The notes: generated by a model not told the origin, from the sequence alone. Shown: positions 1 through 6,784, numbered from the stretch's first letter. The stretch: DNA of 8,631 nucleotides from Microcaldota archaeon (GCA_028866975.1 JAGWHG010000024.1:1-8631); one strand, 5' to 3'. Program-made: numbers and translations.

Positions 1-98
1 TAGAGTGTGGGGCCGTTTTGATGTATCTGCTCTTTTATGTCCTTTAGCCACTGTGCAGGGCTGCGCCTTGCCTGCTTGAGCTTCTGGGTAGATTCCAT
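1..98 (-). CDS. N-terminal fragment of an unrecognised protein
   Basis: An ATG at 96-98 on the minus strand opens a frame that runs without a stop to the window edge, giving 32 residues. The peptide starts MESTQKLKQARRSPAQWLKD and continues with a charged, probably helical stretch. I do not recognise a family. Support for a real gene comes from a TTTAAA box 27 bases upstream of the ATG, the spacing expected for a leaderless archaeal transcript, and from its position just downstream of the winged-helix gene on the same strand. No Shine-Dalgarno motif precedes it. The rest of the gene lies outside the window, so length and function cannot be judged. Short open frames in the other minus-strand phases exist here, but the longest of those that close ends after about 31 codons. 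Confidence 0.5.
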   Translation of the reverse strand, partial: MESTQKLKQARRSPAQWLKDIKEQIHQNGPTL

Positions 99-119
99 AA
101 AATAAGAACCGCATCCTGG

Positions 120-125
120 TTTAAA
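120..125 (-). promoter_or_regulatory. Putative TATA box for the gene starting at 98
   Basis: TTTAAA lies with its first T 27 bases before the ATG at 98, within a purine-rich context that could serve as a BRE. The spacing suggests transcription starting at or next to the ATG. The space from 99 to 164 shows nothing else. Confidence 0.4.
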
Positions 126-164
126 GCGTTTTTCCCCATTTTCGTACAAAGTGCAGCAAGGGAG

Positions 165-416
165 TCATTGTCTCTGCAGCTTTTCGTACACATTTGCCGA
201 CTTTATCTTGTATAGCCACTCGCGATTTGTGTGGTTTATCCTGCTGGAGATCAGAAGTAGATTCTGCTTCTCAAGTTGTGTGACGGCGTTGTTTACGGTA
301 TTAAAAGAAAGGCCCGTCTCTTTGCATATCTCGTTCTTGGACTTGTAGGCGTCGCGTATTACGCCCAAAACGGCTTGCATCGATGGCGTGGCTTTTACCG
401 CATACATCCTTGTCAC
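165..416 (-). CDS. Small winged helix-turn-helix protein
   Basis: This is an 83-residue protein, probably DNA-binding. A helix-turn-helix pattern is visible: a first helix around residues 13-24, a second around SKNEICKETG, and a recognition helix in SFNTVNNAVTQLEKQ. A wing-like strand pair follows in the LLISSR...WLYKIKS stretch. This resembles small MarR/ArsR-type winged-helix domains, but I cannot assign a subfamily or target site. No metal-binding cysteine pair or effector domain is present. The GTG start at 414-416 overlaps the ndk stop in a 4-base GTGA, which implies translational coupling and co-transcription with ndk. An ATG three codons downstream (405-407) is an alternative start. 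It could be an autoregulator of the ndk operon or an unrelated regulator; the sequence does not decide. Confidence 0.75.
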   Translation of the reverse strand: MTRMYAVKATPSMQAVLGVIRDAYKSKNEICKETGLSFNTVNNAVTQLEKQNLLLISSRINHTNREWLYKIKSANVYEKLQRQ

Positions 417-955
417 GCAAAGAAGTGCTTCTCAAAGTTTGCAACATCGCCCTCTGCAGTGTCCGCATCGGATGCGTGCACAAGGTTCCGGCATGCCCTC
501 TTCTCTATGTTGCCCTGATATATCGAATCGTTTCCGTAGTCGCCTCTTATTGTGCCCTTCGGCGAAATAGATGGGTCGGTCTTGCCGATGAGGGCGCGCG
601 ACTTGTTTGCCGCATCCTCTCCTTCAAGGACCATCGCAATCACATCTGTCGAGACTGCATAGCCCCGATTCCACTGGTTTAGCTGCTTGCCGATCCCTAG
701 AGGGTCGGTTGTTCCGAAAAGCTTCATGACCATCTCCGTTCCCCCTTTTTCAGACATCGATGTGAGCGTCTTGCCGCCCATTCCGCTTAGCTGCGCCTCT
801 GAATCAGGATATAAGAGCTCAGCGAGCGCAGGGGATATCATTCCCTTCTTCATCTTCTGTATTGTCAGTCCCGTCTCCTCAAACCTTGAGATTATGGTCC
901 CGATCAGCTTCCTCTCTATCGCATCCGGCTTTATGAAAATCAATTCTCTGCTCAT
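413..955 (-). CDS. ndk: Nucleoside diphosphate kinase (long form)
   Basis: This enzyme moves the gamma-phosphate of ATP to other nucleoside diphosphates through a phosphohistidine, balancing NTP pools in the cytoplasm. The 180 residues carry the family signatures: ELIFIKPDAIERKLIG at 4-19 with the ATP-contacting lysine 9, VIAMVLEGEDA at about 105-115, IGKTDP and GTIRGDYG at about 123-141, and the active-site RNLVHASD with catalytic His160. Usual length is about 150 residues. The extra length lies mainly at about 48-102, where the usual short stretch before the VxAMVLEG strand is replaced by one containing SGMGGKTLTSM, a LFGTTDPLGIGKQLNQWN segment and AVSTD, plus a shorter insertion before the active-site loop. 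From memory this resembles long Ndk versions in candidate-phyla bacteria and some archaea. I chose ATG 955; a GTG two codons upstream (961) is possible but sits too close to the TATA box. Confidence 0.95.
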   Translation of the reverse strand: MSRELIFIKPDAIERKLIGTIISRFEETGLTIQKMKKGMISPALAELLYPDSEAQLSGMGGKTLTSMSEKGGTEMVMKLFGTTDPLGIGKQLNQWNRGYAVSTDVIAMVLEGEDAANKSRALIGKTDPSISPKGTIRGDYGNDSIYQGNIEKRACRNLVHASDADTAEGDVANFEKHFFA

Positions 956-960
956 GCTCA

Positions 961-965
961 CACCT
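961..965 (-). promoter_or_regulatory. Possible ribosome binding site of ndk
   Basis: AGGTG, complementary to part of the 16S rRNA 3' end, sits 5 bases before ATG 955 and favours that start. It would be transcribed only if transcription begins upstream, for example from the distal TATA-like stretch at 998-1005; from the nearer box the mRNA would be leaderless. Confidence 0.4.
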
Positions 966-970
966 AGGAT

Positions 971-979
971 ATTTTTATA
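971..979 (-). promoter_or_regulatory. TATA box for ndk and the winged-helix gene
   Basis: TATAAAAAT on the minus strand has its first T 24 bases before ATG 955, the same spacing as seen for the glycerate kinase gene. This suggests a leaderless ndk transcript. The spacer between ndk and infB is AT-rich and holds promoters in both directions. Confidence 0.55.
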
Positions 980-996
980 GGTTAATGAGTCAAATA

Positions 997-1006
997 TTAT
1001 ATATAG
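997..1006 (+). promoter_or_regulatory. TATA box for infB
   Basis: The run TTATATATAG is the only strong box A candidate before infB. By the 21-27 base spacing of other promoters here it predicts a transcription start near 1018-1026, close to the GTG at 1021 and the GGTGAT motif. The same stretch is near-palindromic and could also serve ndk in the other direction. Confidence 0.5.
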
Positions 1007-1019
1007 GCTTCTCTATCCT

Positions 1020-1025
1020 GGTGAT
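1020..1025 (+). promoter_or_regulatory. Shine-Dalgarno motif that may set an AUA start for infB
   Basis: GGTGAT is a perfect 6-base match to the complement of the archaeal 16S rRNA 3' end (ATCACC). It ends 6 bases before the ATA at 1032-1034, a standard spacing. It therefore supports initiation at that ATA, but it also contains the GTG at 1021 that would be the start if one base is missing downstream. Confidence 0.5.
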
Positions 1026-1031
1026 TTTACG

Positions 1032-2786
1032 ATACGTCAACCGATAATTAGTGTTCTTGGCCATGTAGACCATGGCAAGACCAGCCTTCTTGATCGCATA
1101 CGCAGCACTACGACCGCAGCCAAGGAGGCAGGGGGAATAACACAGCATATCGGCGCTAGCGAGGTCCCATTGGACATAATCGAGAAGGTCGGAGGCGAGC
1201 TGCTCAAGCGCTTTGGGGCAAAGATGGTGATACCAGGGCTTTTATTCATAGACACCCCGGGGCACGAAGCATTCACAAATCTTAGGAAGCGCGGAGGCAG
1301 CGTTGCGGACCTTGCGATACTTGTCGTGGACGTGAGCAAGAGCTTTGAGCCGCAGACATATGAGGCAATAGAGATACTCAAGGAGTACAAGACGCCGTTC
1401 ATAATCGCGGCAAACAAGATAGACCTCATCAATGGCTGGATAAAGAAGGACACTTATTCATTCCTTGAATCTCTCTCGCAGCAGAACCCAAATGTCGCAA
1501 ACGAGGTCGAGGCGAAGATGTACGAGCTGATAGGAAAGCTCAGCGAGCTTGGAATGAACGGCGAGAGGTTCGATCGCGTAAAGGACTTCCAAAGGGAGTT
1601 TGCCCTCTTTCCCGTCAGCGCAAAGACCGGAGAGGGGATCGCAGAACTGCTAGTCTATGCAACTGGCCTTGCCCAGAAGTTCCTAGGCCCGAGGCTTGAG
1701 ATAAACCCCGACGAGGCAGGAAAGGGGAGCATACTCGAAAAGAAGGAGGAGAAGGGGCTCGGCACAACAATAGACGTGATACTATACAACGGAACGCTTA
1801 GCGTAAACGACATGATTGCATTCGCCACGCCAAACGGGCTTGGCACCGCCAAGATAAAGGCTCTGCTCAAACCAAAGTCTATGCAGGATTTGCGCGAATC
1901 TGCATCTAAGTTCGACTATGTCGATTCGGTCACCGCGGCTTCGGGAATAAAGATTAGCGGCAGCGGCCTTGATGATGCGCTGCCCGGATCGCTGCTGATC
2001 TCCACAAAGGCGCCGACCTATGGAGAGGAGATAAAGACCGAGATACAGCATGCATTTGCAACCGACCAGACCGGAGTAATACTAAAGGTGGATACGATAG
2101 GCAGCCTTGAGGCGCTATCGAAGCTGCTAGAAGGCATGGGGGTGCACATCAGCAAGAAGGGCTTAGGCGATGTTAACAAGCGAGACGTCCTGGACGCATT
2201 TGCGATGAAAGCATCCGACCAGTTCAGCTCGATCGTGCTATCATTCAATGTCAGCATCGCAACCGACGCGCAAAACGAGAGCTCGATGACTGGCGTTCAC
2301 ATAATCAACCAAAATGTCATCTACAAGATACTAGACGACTACAAGGAGTGGCTCGAGGATGCGCGCAGGCTTGAAAAGCAGCAGGCCGAGAGGTCGCTGA
2401 CCTTCCCTGGAATGGTGAAGGTGCTGCCTAACGCCCTCTTTAGGGTATCGAACCCCGCAGTATTCGGGGTGGATGTTGTGGCGGGCAGGATAAGGCCATC
2501 TTATCTGCTGATAAACGAGGCTACGAGAAAGATGGGAAGGATAGTTGAGATACAAAACAACGGCGCCTCGCTGCCTGAGGCGAAGATGGGGGAGAGCGTG
2601 GCGATATCCGTGGACGATGCGGTGATCGGGAGGGGGATAGAGGGCAACATGGTGCTCTACACCCTTGTAGATGATGAGAGCGATCGGCTGCTGAGGTCCA
2701 AGTTCAGGCACCTGATAAACGACAATGAACTTGAGCTGCTTGACAAGATATTCGAGCTGAAGAGGAAGATGATCGAGAGGCAGTGA
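1032..2786 (+). CDS. infB: Translation initiation factor aIF5B (IF2 family GTPase)
   Basis: aIF5B is the GTPase that promotes ribosomal subunit joining and positioning of initiator tRNA. G-domain motifs are complete: GHVDHGKT (1059-1082), a switch I GGITQHIGA stretch, DTPGHEAF (from 1251), NKID (from 1413) and SAK (from 1617). The remaining ~380 residues match the beta-barrel domain II, the linker and domain III, and C-terminal domain IV. About 584 residues is normal for the archaeal form, and there is no intein. The start is the oddity. The frame is open back to a TAG at 978 but contains no ATG, GTG or TTG before TTG 1170, which would remove the P-loop and switch I. I place the start at ATA 1032, giving IRQPIISVLGHVDHGKT, an N-terminus very like relatives that begin MxIRQP, behind GGTGAT. 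The alternative is GTG 1021 with one base missing in the T run 1025-1028. The next gene's ATG directly follows the TGA stop. Confidence 0.95.
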   Translation: MRQPIISVLGHVDHGKTSLLDRIRSTTTAAKEAGGITQHIGASEVPLDIIEKVGGELLKRFGAKMVIPGLLFIDTPGHEAFTNLRKRGGSVADLAILVVDVSKSFEPQTYEAIEILKEYKTPFIIAANKIDLINGWIKKDTYSFLESLSQQNPNVANEVEAKMYELIGKLSELGMNGERFDRVKDFQREFALFPVSAKTGEGIAELLVYATGLAQKFLGPRLEINPDEAGKGSILEKKEEKGLGTTIDVILYNGTLSVNDMIAFATPNGLGTAKIKALLKPKSMQDLRESASKFDYVDSVTAASGIKISGSGLDDALPGSLLISTKAPTYGEEIKTEIQHAFATDQTGVILKVDTIGSLEALSKLLEGMGVHISKKGLGDVNKRDVLDAFAMKASDQFSSIVLSFNVSIATDAQNESSMTGVHIINQNVIYKILDDYKEWLEDARRLEKQQAERSLTFPGMVKVLPNALFRVSNPAVFGVDVVAGRIRPSYLLINEATRKMGRIVEIQNNGASLPEAKMGESVAISVDDAVIGRGIEGNMVLYTLVDDESDRLLRSKFRHLINDNELELLDKIFELKRKMIERQ

Positions 2787-3479
2787 ATGGGAACGATACG
2801 CACAGAACTTGGAGAGATAAGCTATTCTGTAGTTAGGGGCAAGAGGAGGAGCATATCGCTGCACTTCCAAAACAGCTCGACTCTGGTTGTATCAGTACCA
2901 AAATATTCGCTTGTTAACATAGAGCGATTGCTCGATAGGCATATGAAATGGATAACCAAGCAATTTTGCCAGATGCTCAACTCTAAAGATATGGTAAGAG
3001 AAGAAGAGGTGCTCTACAACGGCTCTTATCATAAGATCGAGTTTGTACCTTGGGCGGGCAGGGCCAAGGTTACAAGGTTGGAAAACGAGATATTGGTAGA
3101 GTCGCAGGACAGGATGTCTGGATTGCGGGCGCTCGATAGGTTCATGCAGAAAAGCACTGCGCAAATCGCAGAAGAGATGATAGCGCCGAAACTTCGGCAG
3201 ACAGAGAAGAGCATCTCCTCACTGAGGTTTCGCAGGATGAGGAAGTGGGGTTATTGCAATACTGATGGGATGATAAAGCTCAACGCGTACCTGTCGATGC
3301 TTCCGATCGAGATATTCGACTACGTAGTGAGCCACGAAGTTGCACACCTCTCCCATATGAACCACTCGAAAAGATTCTGGGCGGTCGTCTCGCAGCTCTG
3401 CCCCAACTACAGAGAACTCAGAAAAGAGCTCAAAAGGTATAACACGAACGGCCTTAGATCACTTGAGCAGCGAGTTTAG
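2787..3479 (+). CDS. YgjP-like zinc metallohydrolase (DUF45, M48-like)
   Basis: This 230-residue protein belongs to the YgjP/WLM-related putative metalloprotease family. The zinc site is plain: VSHEVAHLSHMNHSKRFW holds HEVAH at 183-187 (His183 and His187 as ligands, Glu184 as catalytic base) and His193 as probable third ligand. Upstream RRMRKWGYCN (149-158) corresponds to the usual R-x-x-WGSCS motif, with Tyr-Cys-Asn replacing Ser-Cys-Ser. The N-terminal part (ISYSVVRGKRRSISLHF) matches the family's opening strands. No signal peptide or membrane segment is seen, so it is probably cytoplasmic. The physiological substrate of the family is not settled to my knowledge. The ATG follows the infB stop with no spacer (TGAATG), and GAGG lies 7 bases upstream, so it is probably translated by coupling to aIF5B. 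Its last 21 bases overlap the 3' end of gatE on the other strand. Confidence 0.88.
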   Translation: MGTIRTELGEISYSVVRGKRRSISLHFQNSSTLVVSVPKYSLVNIERLLDRHMKWITKQFCQMLNSKDMVREEEVLYNGSYHKIEFVPWAGRAKVTRLENEILVESQDRMSGLRALDRFMQKSTAQIAEEMIAPKLRQTEKSISSLRFRRMRKWGYCNTDGMIKLNAYLSMLPIEIFDYVVSHEVAHLSHMNHSKRFWAVVSQLCPNYRELRKELKRYNTNGLRSLEQRV

Positions 3480-5291
3480 CTCCTCGCCGTCTATGTTGAG
3501 CCTGTACTTGGACATTATCTTCTTTATCAGCGCGCCCTTGTCTTTTTCGTGCATCCCATCTACCAGTTTCCTTAGGTTAGCCCCTGAGATCTTCTCGAGC
3601 TTCTTTGCGCTGACGATCTTATCTACTTCGTCTAGGCCCTTGGGCAGAGCCTTGACGATCTCTTCGACCGCGTTCTTTGTGACCACGCCGTTTGCATACC
3701 CTTCGAATATGTAGATGAGCACATCTTCGGGGATTGCGCCCACCTCTATGCCGCTCCTTCTCATGTCCTTCATCTTCTCGAGCAGGAACGCGGCTACGAA
3801 CTTGGGGTCGGCTTTTGACTTCTCGACTATCGTGTTGTAGAGCTGCAGCTGCGGGGACTTTTGCATCTGCTCGGCAAGCTGCGCATTTCCTATATCCTTC
3901 TTGAGATTCCTGCTTGTCTTCTCTATGTTCGGCACCATCTTCTTGAGCGATGAGAGCTTCTTTTTATCGACTTCTATCGGCATCGCATCGGTTTCAGGAT
4001 AGAGCCTTGAGCCCCCGGGCAGCGGCCTTAGGAACCTGCTCGTCATGTTCTTCGAATCCACGGCCCTTGTCTCAAGCGGCAGCTCCTTTATGGCCATCTT
4101 CGCCCTCCATATTGCGCGCTCGATTGCTTCCTTTGCAGCGCCGCTCTGCCCGCTGACAAGCATGAATGCATCTCCTTCCACAAGCCCGAGCCGGTTCTCA
4201 AGCTCGATTACCTCCTTCTTTGATATTGCGTACTTCTCAAGGTCCTCGTCGCTATGTATTATGCCGCGAATTCCAGACACCTTTGCGTAATCGCTTATCT
4301 CGCTGCCGAGCCTTCTGTTGGGGTTTATCTCAAAGCCCACTATTCCGGCAAATCCCTTGAGCCTTGCGCCGTATACGGAGCCCTCGCCCCTAAGGTTCTC
4401 TTTGATTACTTTCGATGCGGTTGATGCGAATACATCTGTGACATCCACGGCGCTGCCGACTTGCGCCTTCTTTGACTGCAGCTCATCTCGCAGCTTGAGC
4501 AAATTTATCTGGCGCTCGACCTCGTTTTCTATTATCTTGTCCACGACGTCTAACTCCTGGAATCCCTTGAGCTCGACCCTCACGCCGTTTGCAATCGAGA
4601 GGTTGACGTCCTGGCGTATCGAGCCGATGCCTCGCTGAACCTTTCCGGTAAGCCGCAGCAGCATGCCGATCTTAAACGCCACTTCTTTGACCTCCTGCGG
4701 GGTCGCAAGAACTGGGTCGGTGTCTATCTCGATGAGCGGAATACCGAGCCTGTCGGTGTTATAGGTCACGGTGTTCTCGTCTTGCGAAACGATGCCGCTG
4801 GATTCCTCCTCTAGAAATATCGATGGTATCGGTATCTTTTTCTTGTTCAGTTCCAGATGGCCGTTGTATCCGACCTGCATCGTCCTTTGAAAGCCGCTAG
4901 GATCGCTGCCATCGACCACCCCCTTCCTCATCACCTCTATCTCGTCTGGAACGCCGCAGCCAAATGTCTGCGCAAGCAGCATCGCAGTCTCGAGCGCCTC
5001 GGAATTGAGGTTGTGGGGCGGCTCTTCGTCGGTGTCGACTAGGCACGTCGCGTCTCGGAAAGAATTGTACACGAACTTTCGGTTCTTGCCGCTCTCAAAG
5101 CTTGTAGATACGTCGACAAGTCCGAGCTCTCCTGCCACTGCGCGCTGAACCCTCTCCACCTTCCCAATCTCCTCCTCTTCGGCGAGATTTGGGTCGCAGC
5201 TGCAGAAAAGCTTGTGGGCGGTTGCGAGCCTTTGGTGTATTTCAAGGCCGGACTTAAAGCCAAGGTTCTTGTAATAATCAGCATCGTGCAT
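3459..5291 (-). CDS. gatE: Glutamyl-tRNA(Gln) amidotransferase subunit E
   Basis: GatE with GatD converts Glu-tRNA(Gln) to Gln-tRNA(Gln) in archaea; GatE activates the tRNA-bound glutamate using ATP and GatD supplies ammonia. At 610 residues it is close to the usual length. Visible elements are the GatB-type core with GLEIHQRL (15-22) and KLFCSC (27-32), GSDPSGFQRTMQVGYNG (about 128-144), IRQDVNLSI (about 225-233), and ELKGFQ. A bacterial AspRS-like (GAD) insertion of about 100 residues follows at roughly 305-410; it separates GatE from GatB. SRLYPETD lies at about 428-435 and a helical YqeY-like tail for tRNA binding at about 480-610. GatD is not in the window. ATG 5291 gives the natural N-terminus MHDADYYKNLGFKSGLEIHQ; a TTG at 5315 would add eight residues but runs through the presumed promoter. 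The 3' end overlaps the metallohydrolase gene by 21 bases. Confidence 0.97.
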   Translation of the reverse strand: MHDADYYKNLGFKSGLEIHQRLATAHKLFCSCDPNLAEEEEIGKVERVQRAVAGELGLVDVSTSFESGKNRKFVYNSFRDATCLVDTDEEPPHNLNSEALETAMLLAQTFGCGVPDEIEVMRKGVVDGSDPSGFQRTMQVGYNGHLELNKKKIPIPSIFLEEESSGIVSQDENTVTYNTDRLGIPLIEIDTDPVLATPQEVKEVAFKIGMLLRLTGKVQRGIGSIRQDVNLSIANGVRVELKGFQELDVVDKIIENEVERQINLLKLRDELQSKKAQVGSAVDVTDVFASTASKVIKENLRGEGSVYGARLKGFAGIVGFEINPNRRLGSEISDYAKVSGIRGIIHSDEDLEKYAISKKEVIELENRLGLVEGDAFMLVSGQSGAAKEAIERAIWRAKMAIKELPLETRAVDSKNMTSRFLRPLPGGSRLYPETDAMPIEVDKKKLSSLKKMVPNIEKTSRNLKKDIGNAQLAEQMQKSPQLQLYNTIVEKSKADPKFVAAFLLEKMKDMRRSGIEVGAIPEDVLIYIFEGYANGVVTKNAVEEIVKALPKGLDEVDKIVSAKKLEKISGANLRKLVDGMHEKDKGALIKKIMSKYRLNIDGEELNSLLK

Positions 5292-5303
5292 TTTATCCCC
5301 GCA

Positions 5304-5325
5304 GATATAAAACAAACTTATACAA
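5304..5325 (-). promoter_or_regulatory. Putative gatE promoter elements
   Basis: Two box A candidates are read on the minus strand. GTTTTATATC (5304-5313) begins about 21 bases before ATG 5291, and TTGTATAAG (5317-5325) begins 34 bases before it. The first would give a leaderless start; the second would leave a leader of about ten bases including GCGGGG. I cannot choose between them. Confidence 0.45.
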
Positions 5326-5327
5326 TA

Positions 5328-5336
5328 TATATAAAA
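5328..5336 (+). promoter_or_regulatory. TATA box for the glycerate 2-kinase gene
   Basis: TATATAAAA precedes ATG 5354, with the TATAAAA part starting 24 bases upstream. No Shine-Dalgarno motif lies between box and ATG, so a leaderless transcript is likely. The 62-base spacer 5292-5353 is a shared divergent promoter region with gatE. Confidence 0.55.
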
Positions 5337-5353
5337 TAGGCTGTAGGCCCATA

Positions 5354-6784
5354 ATGTCAGATTTTGTGATGCAGCTTTTCAAGAACTTTGATTCCCTCAC
5401 CTCCCAGGACCCCAGCGGCACGCGCAAGAGGCTGCTCACCGCCCTAAACTATGGCATAGATTCTGGCCAGCCGGGCAGGCTTTTGGAGCGCAGCCTGCGC
5501 ATGGATAAATACACGATTAGCTGCGGTTCTGCATGCTATGACCTTCTTGACAGGTTCGATCGGGTGATGTTTGTCTCGTTCGGGAAGGGCTCGCTTGGAA
5601 TGGCGCTGAAGTTTGAGGAGATGGCGTGCGAGGCTGGGATACCATATGTCGGAGGAATGGCAGTTGTCCCTGTGGGAACTGGAAAGGGCACAAAGACAAG
5701 GAACATGCAGATAGCCGAGGGGGACCATCCGCACCCTGGATGGAATAGCCTCAAGGCCGCCTACAGGGTAATTGAATTTTTGGGGAACGCAGACAGGAGG
5801 ACATTGGTCATCGCGGGCATAAGCGGAGGGGCATCGGCTATGCTCGAAATACCGCATGATGAGATTTCGTTTGGGGAGTATGTTGCGATGAACAAGCTGC
5901 TGCTAAGGAGCGGCGCTAATATAAATCAGATAAATTCGGTGAGGAAGCACCTCTCAAAGCTAAAAGGCGGGCAGCTTATCGGCTATGCCAATGGCGCCAC
6001 GTTCCAATCCCTGATAATATCGGATGTCATAGGCGATGACATAGGCTCGATAGGCTCTGGGGCCACGGCACCGGATGAGACGACCTTCAAGGATGCCGTA
6101 AACGTAATCGATGAGTTTAGTCTTAGGGACAAGGCTTCCAAAAGCATAATCACAAGGCTGGATGAAGGCGCAAAGGGGATGAGGGTAGAGACCCCAAAAG
6201 AGAGTGATCCAATATTCAAGAACGTCCATAACATGCTGATAGGAAACAACGAGCACGTCTGCCTGCAAATGAAGGCGTGGGTGGAGGATATGTACCCGCA
6301 GTACGAGGTAAGATATCTCGGTTCGGAATGGCAGAGCGACGTCGGCATCATGTCTGCGCAAATCGCGCAAATAGCAGCGAGCATCAGCAAACAGCTGAGG
6401 AAGTCTTCGGACAAGAAGGAGGTCGTTGCGATATTTGGAGGGGAAGCTACGGTGAAAATTGGGGAAGATGTAATTGGCAAGGAAACCAGGGGCGGCAGGA
6501 ACCAGCATGCGGCTCTTATGGTGAACAACAAACTCAAAGGGCTAGAGGGGGTGTACGTTACTTTCTGCGCAAGCGATGGCAGGGACTATACGAATGATGC
6601 GGGTGGAATCGCAGATCCGATTGCCTATAGCAAGGCAAAGGAGTTGAAGCTTGATCTTGACGACTACCTTATGAATTACAGGTCCGGTGATGCGCTCGAG
6701 AAGATGGGCGCCCTCCTTACAACAGACGGCCCAACAGGGACGAACCTTATGGACATAGGAATTGCAGTTTTCAGGAGGGCCTAG
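5354..6784 (+). CDS. gckA: Glycerate 2-kinase (class II, GckA/MOFRL family)
   Basis: This 476-residue cytoplasmic enzyme phosphorylates D-glycerate with ATP, most likely to 2-phosphoglycerate, as characterised archaeal members do. In thermoacidophiles this step feeds the non-phosphorylative Entner-Doudoroff pathway into lower glycolysis; whether that pathway exists here cannot be seen. The N-terminal kinase domain shows FGKGS (76-80), EGDHPHPGW (122-130), ISGGASAML (156-164), NSVRKHLSKLKGGQL (194-208), SDVIGDD (223-229) and SGATAPDETTF (235-245). The C-terminal MOFRL domain shows FGGEATV (361-367), RGGRNQ (379-384), ASDGRDYTNDAGG (406-418) and TTDGPTGTNLMDI (456-468). Length and motif order are normal and nothing is missing. 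ATG 5354 is chosen because the family N-terminus follows directly and a TATA box is correctly placed. It stands alone on the plus strand; its 3' end overlaps rdgB by 14 bases. Confidence 0.95.
   Translation: MSDFVMQLFKNFDSLTSQDPSGTRKRLLTALNYGIDSGQPGRLLERSLRMDKYTISCGSACYDLLDRFDRVMFVSFGKGSLGMALKFEEMACEAGIPYVGGMAVVPVGTGKGTKTRNMQIAEGDHPHPGWNSLKAAYRVIEFLGNADRRTLVIAGISGGASAMLEIPHDEISFGEYVAMNKLLLRSGANINQINSVRKHLSKLKGGQLIGYANGATFQSLIISDVIGDDIGSIGSGATAPDETTFKDAVNVIDEFSLRDKASKSIITRLDEGAKGMRVETPKESDPIFKNVHNMLIGNNEHVCLQMKAWVEDMYPQYEVRYLGSEWQSDVGIMSAQIAQIAASISKQLRKSSDKKEVVAIFGGEATVKIGEDVIGKETRGGRNQHAALMVNNKLKGLEGVYVTFCASDGRDYTNDAGGIADPIAYSKAKELKLDLDDYLMNYRSGDALEKMGALLTTDGPTGTNLMDIGIAVFRRA

Noticed and set aside
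687..980. Plus-strand open frame of 97 codons opposite ndk
   Set aside because: It is the antisense of ndk; low-complexity Ser/Pro/Ile composition, no family motif, and it runs into the divergent promoter.
985..1047. ATG-initiated short frame at 985 running through GTG 1021 to a TAA at 1045
   Set aside because: It spans the TATA box and ends after 20 codons; it matters only as the frame that would join infB if a base is missing.
1037..1453. Minus-strand open frame of 138 codons opposite infB
   Set aside because: It lies entirely across the aIF5B G domain, whose motifs prove the plus-strand reading.
1032..2786. Intein in aIF5B
   Set aside because: Archaeal IF2-type genes sometimes carry inteins, but the G motifs and later domains here are contiguous with no splicing-domain residues.
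2331..2870. Minus-strand open frame of 179 codons opposite the end of infB and the start of the metallohydrolase gene
   Set aside because: Both plus-strand genes are well supported by family motifs; the antisense product is rich in His, Pro, Arg and Tyr and matches nothing.
5960..6537. Two long minus-strand open frames (182 and 184 codons) opposite the glycerate kinase gene
   Set aside because: They are shadows of a gene with intact kinase and MOFRL motifs, and have no promoter or ribosome binding site of their own.
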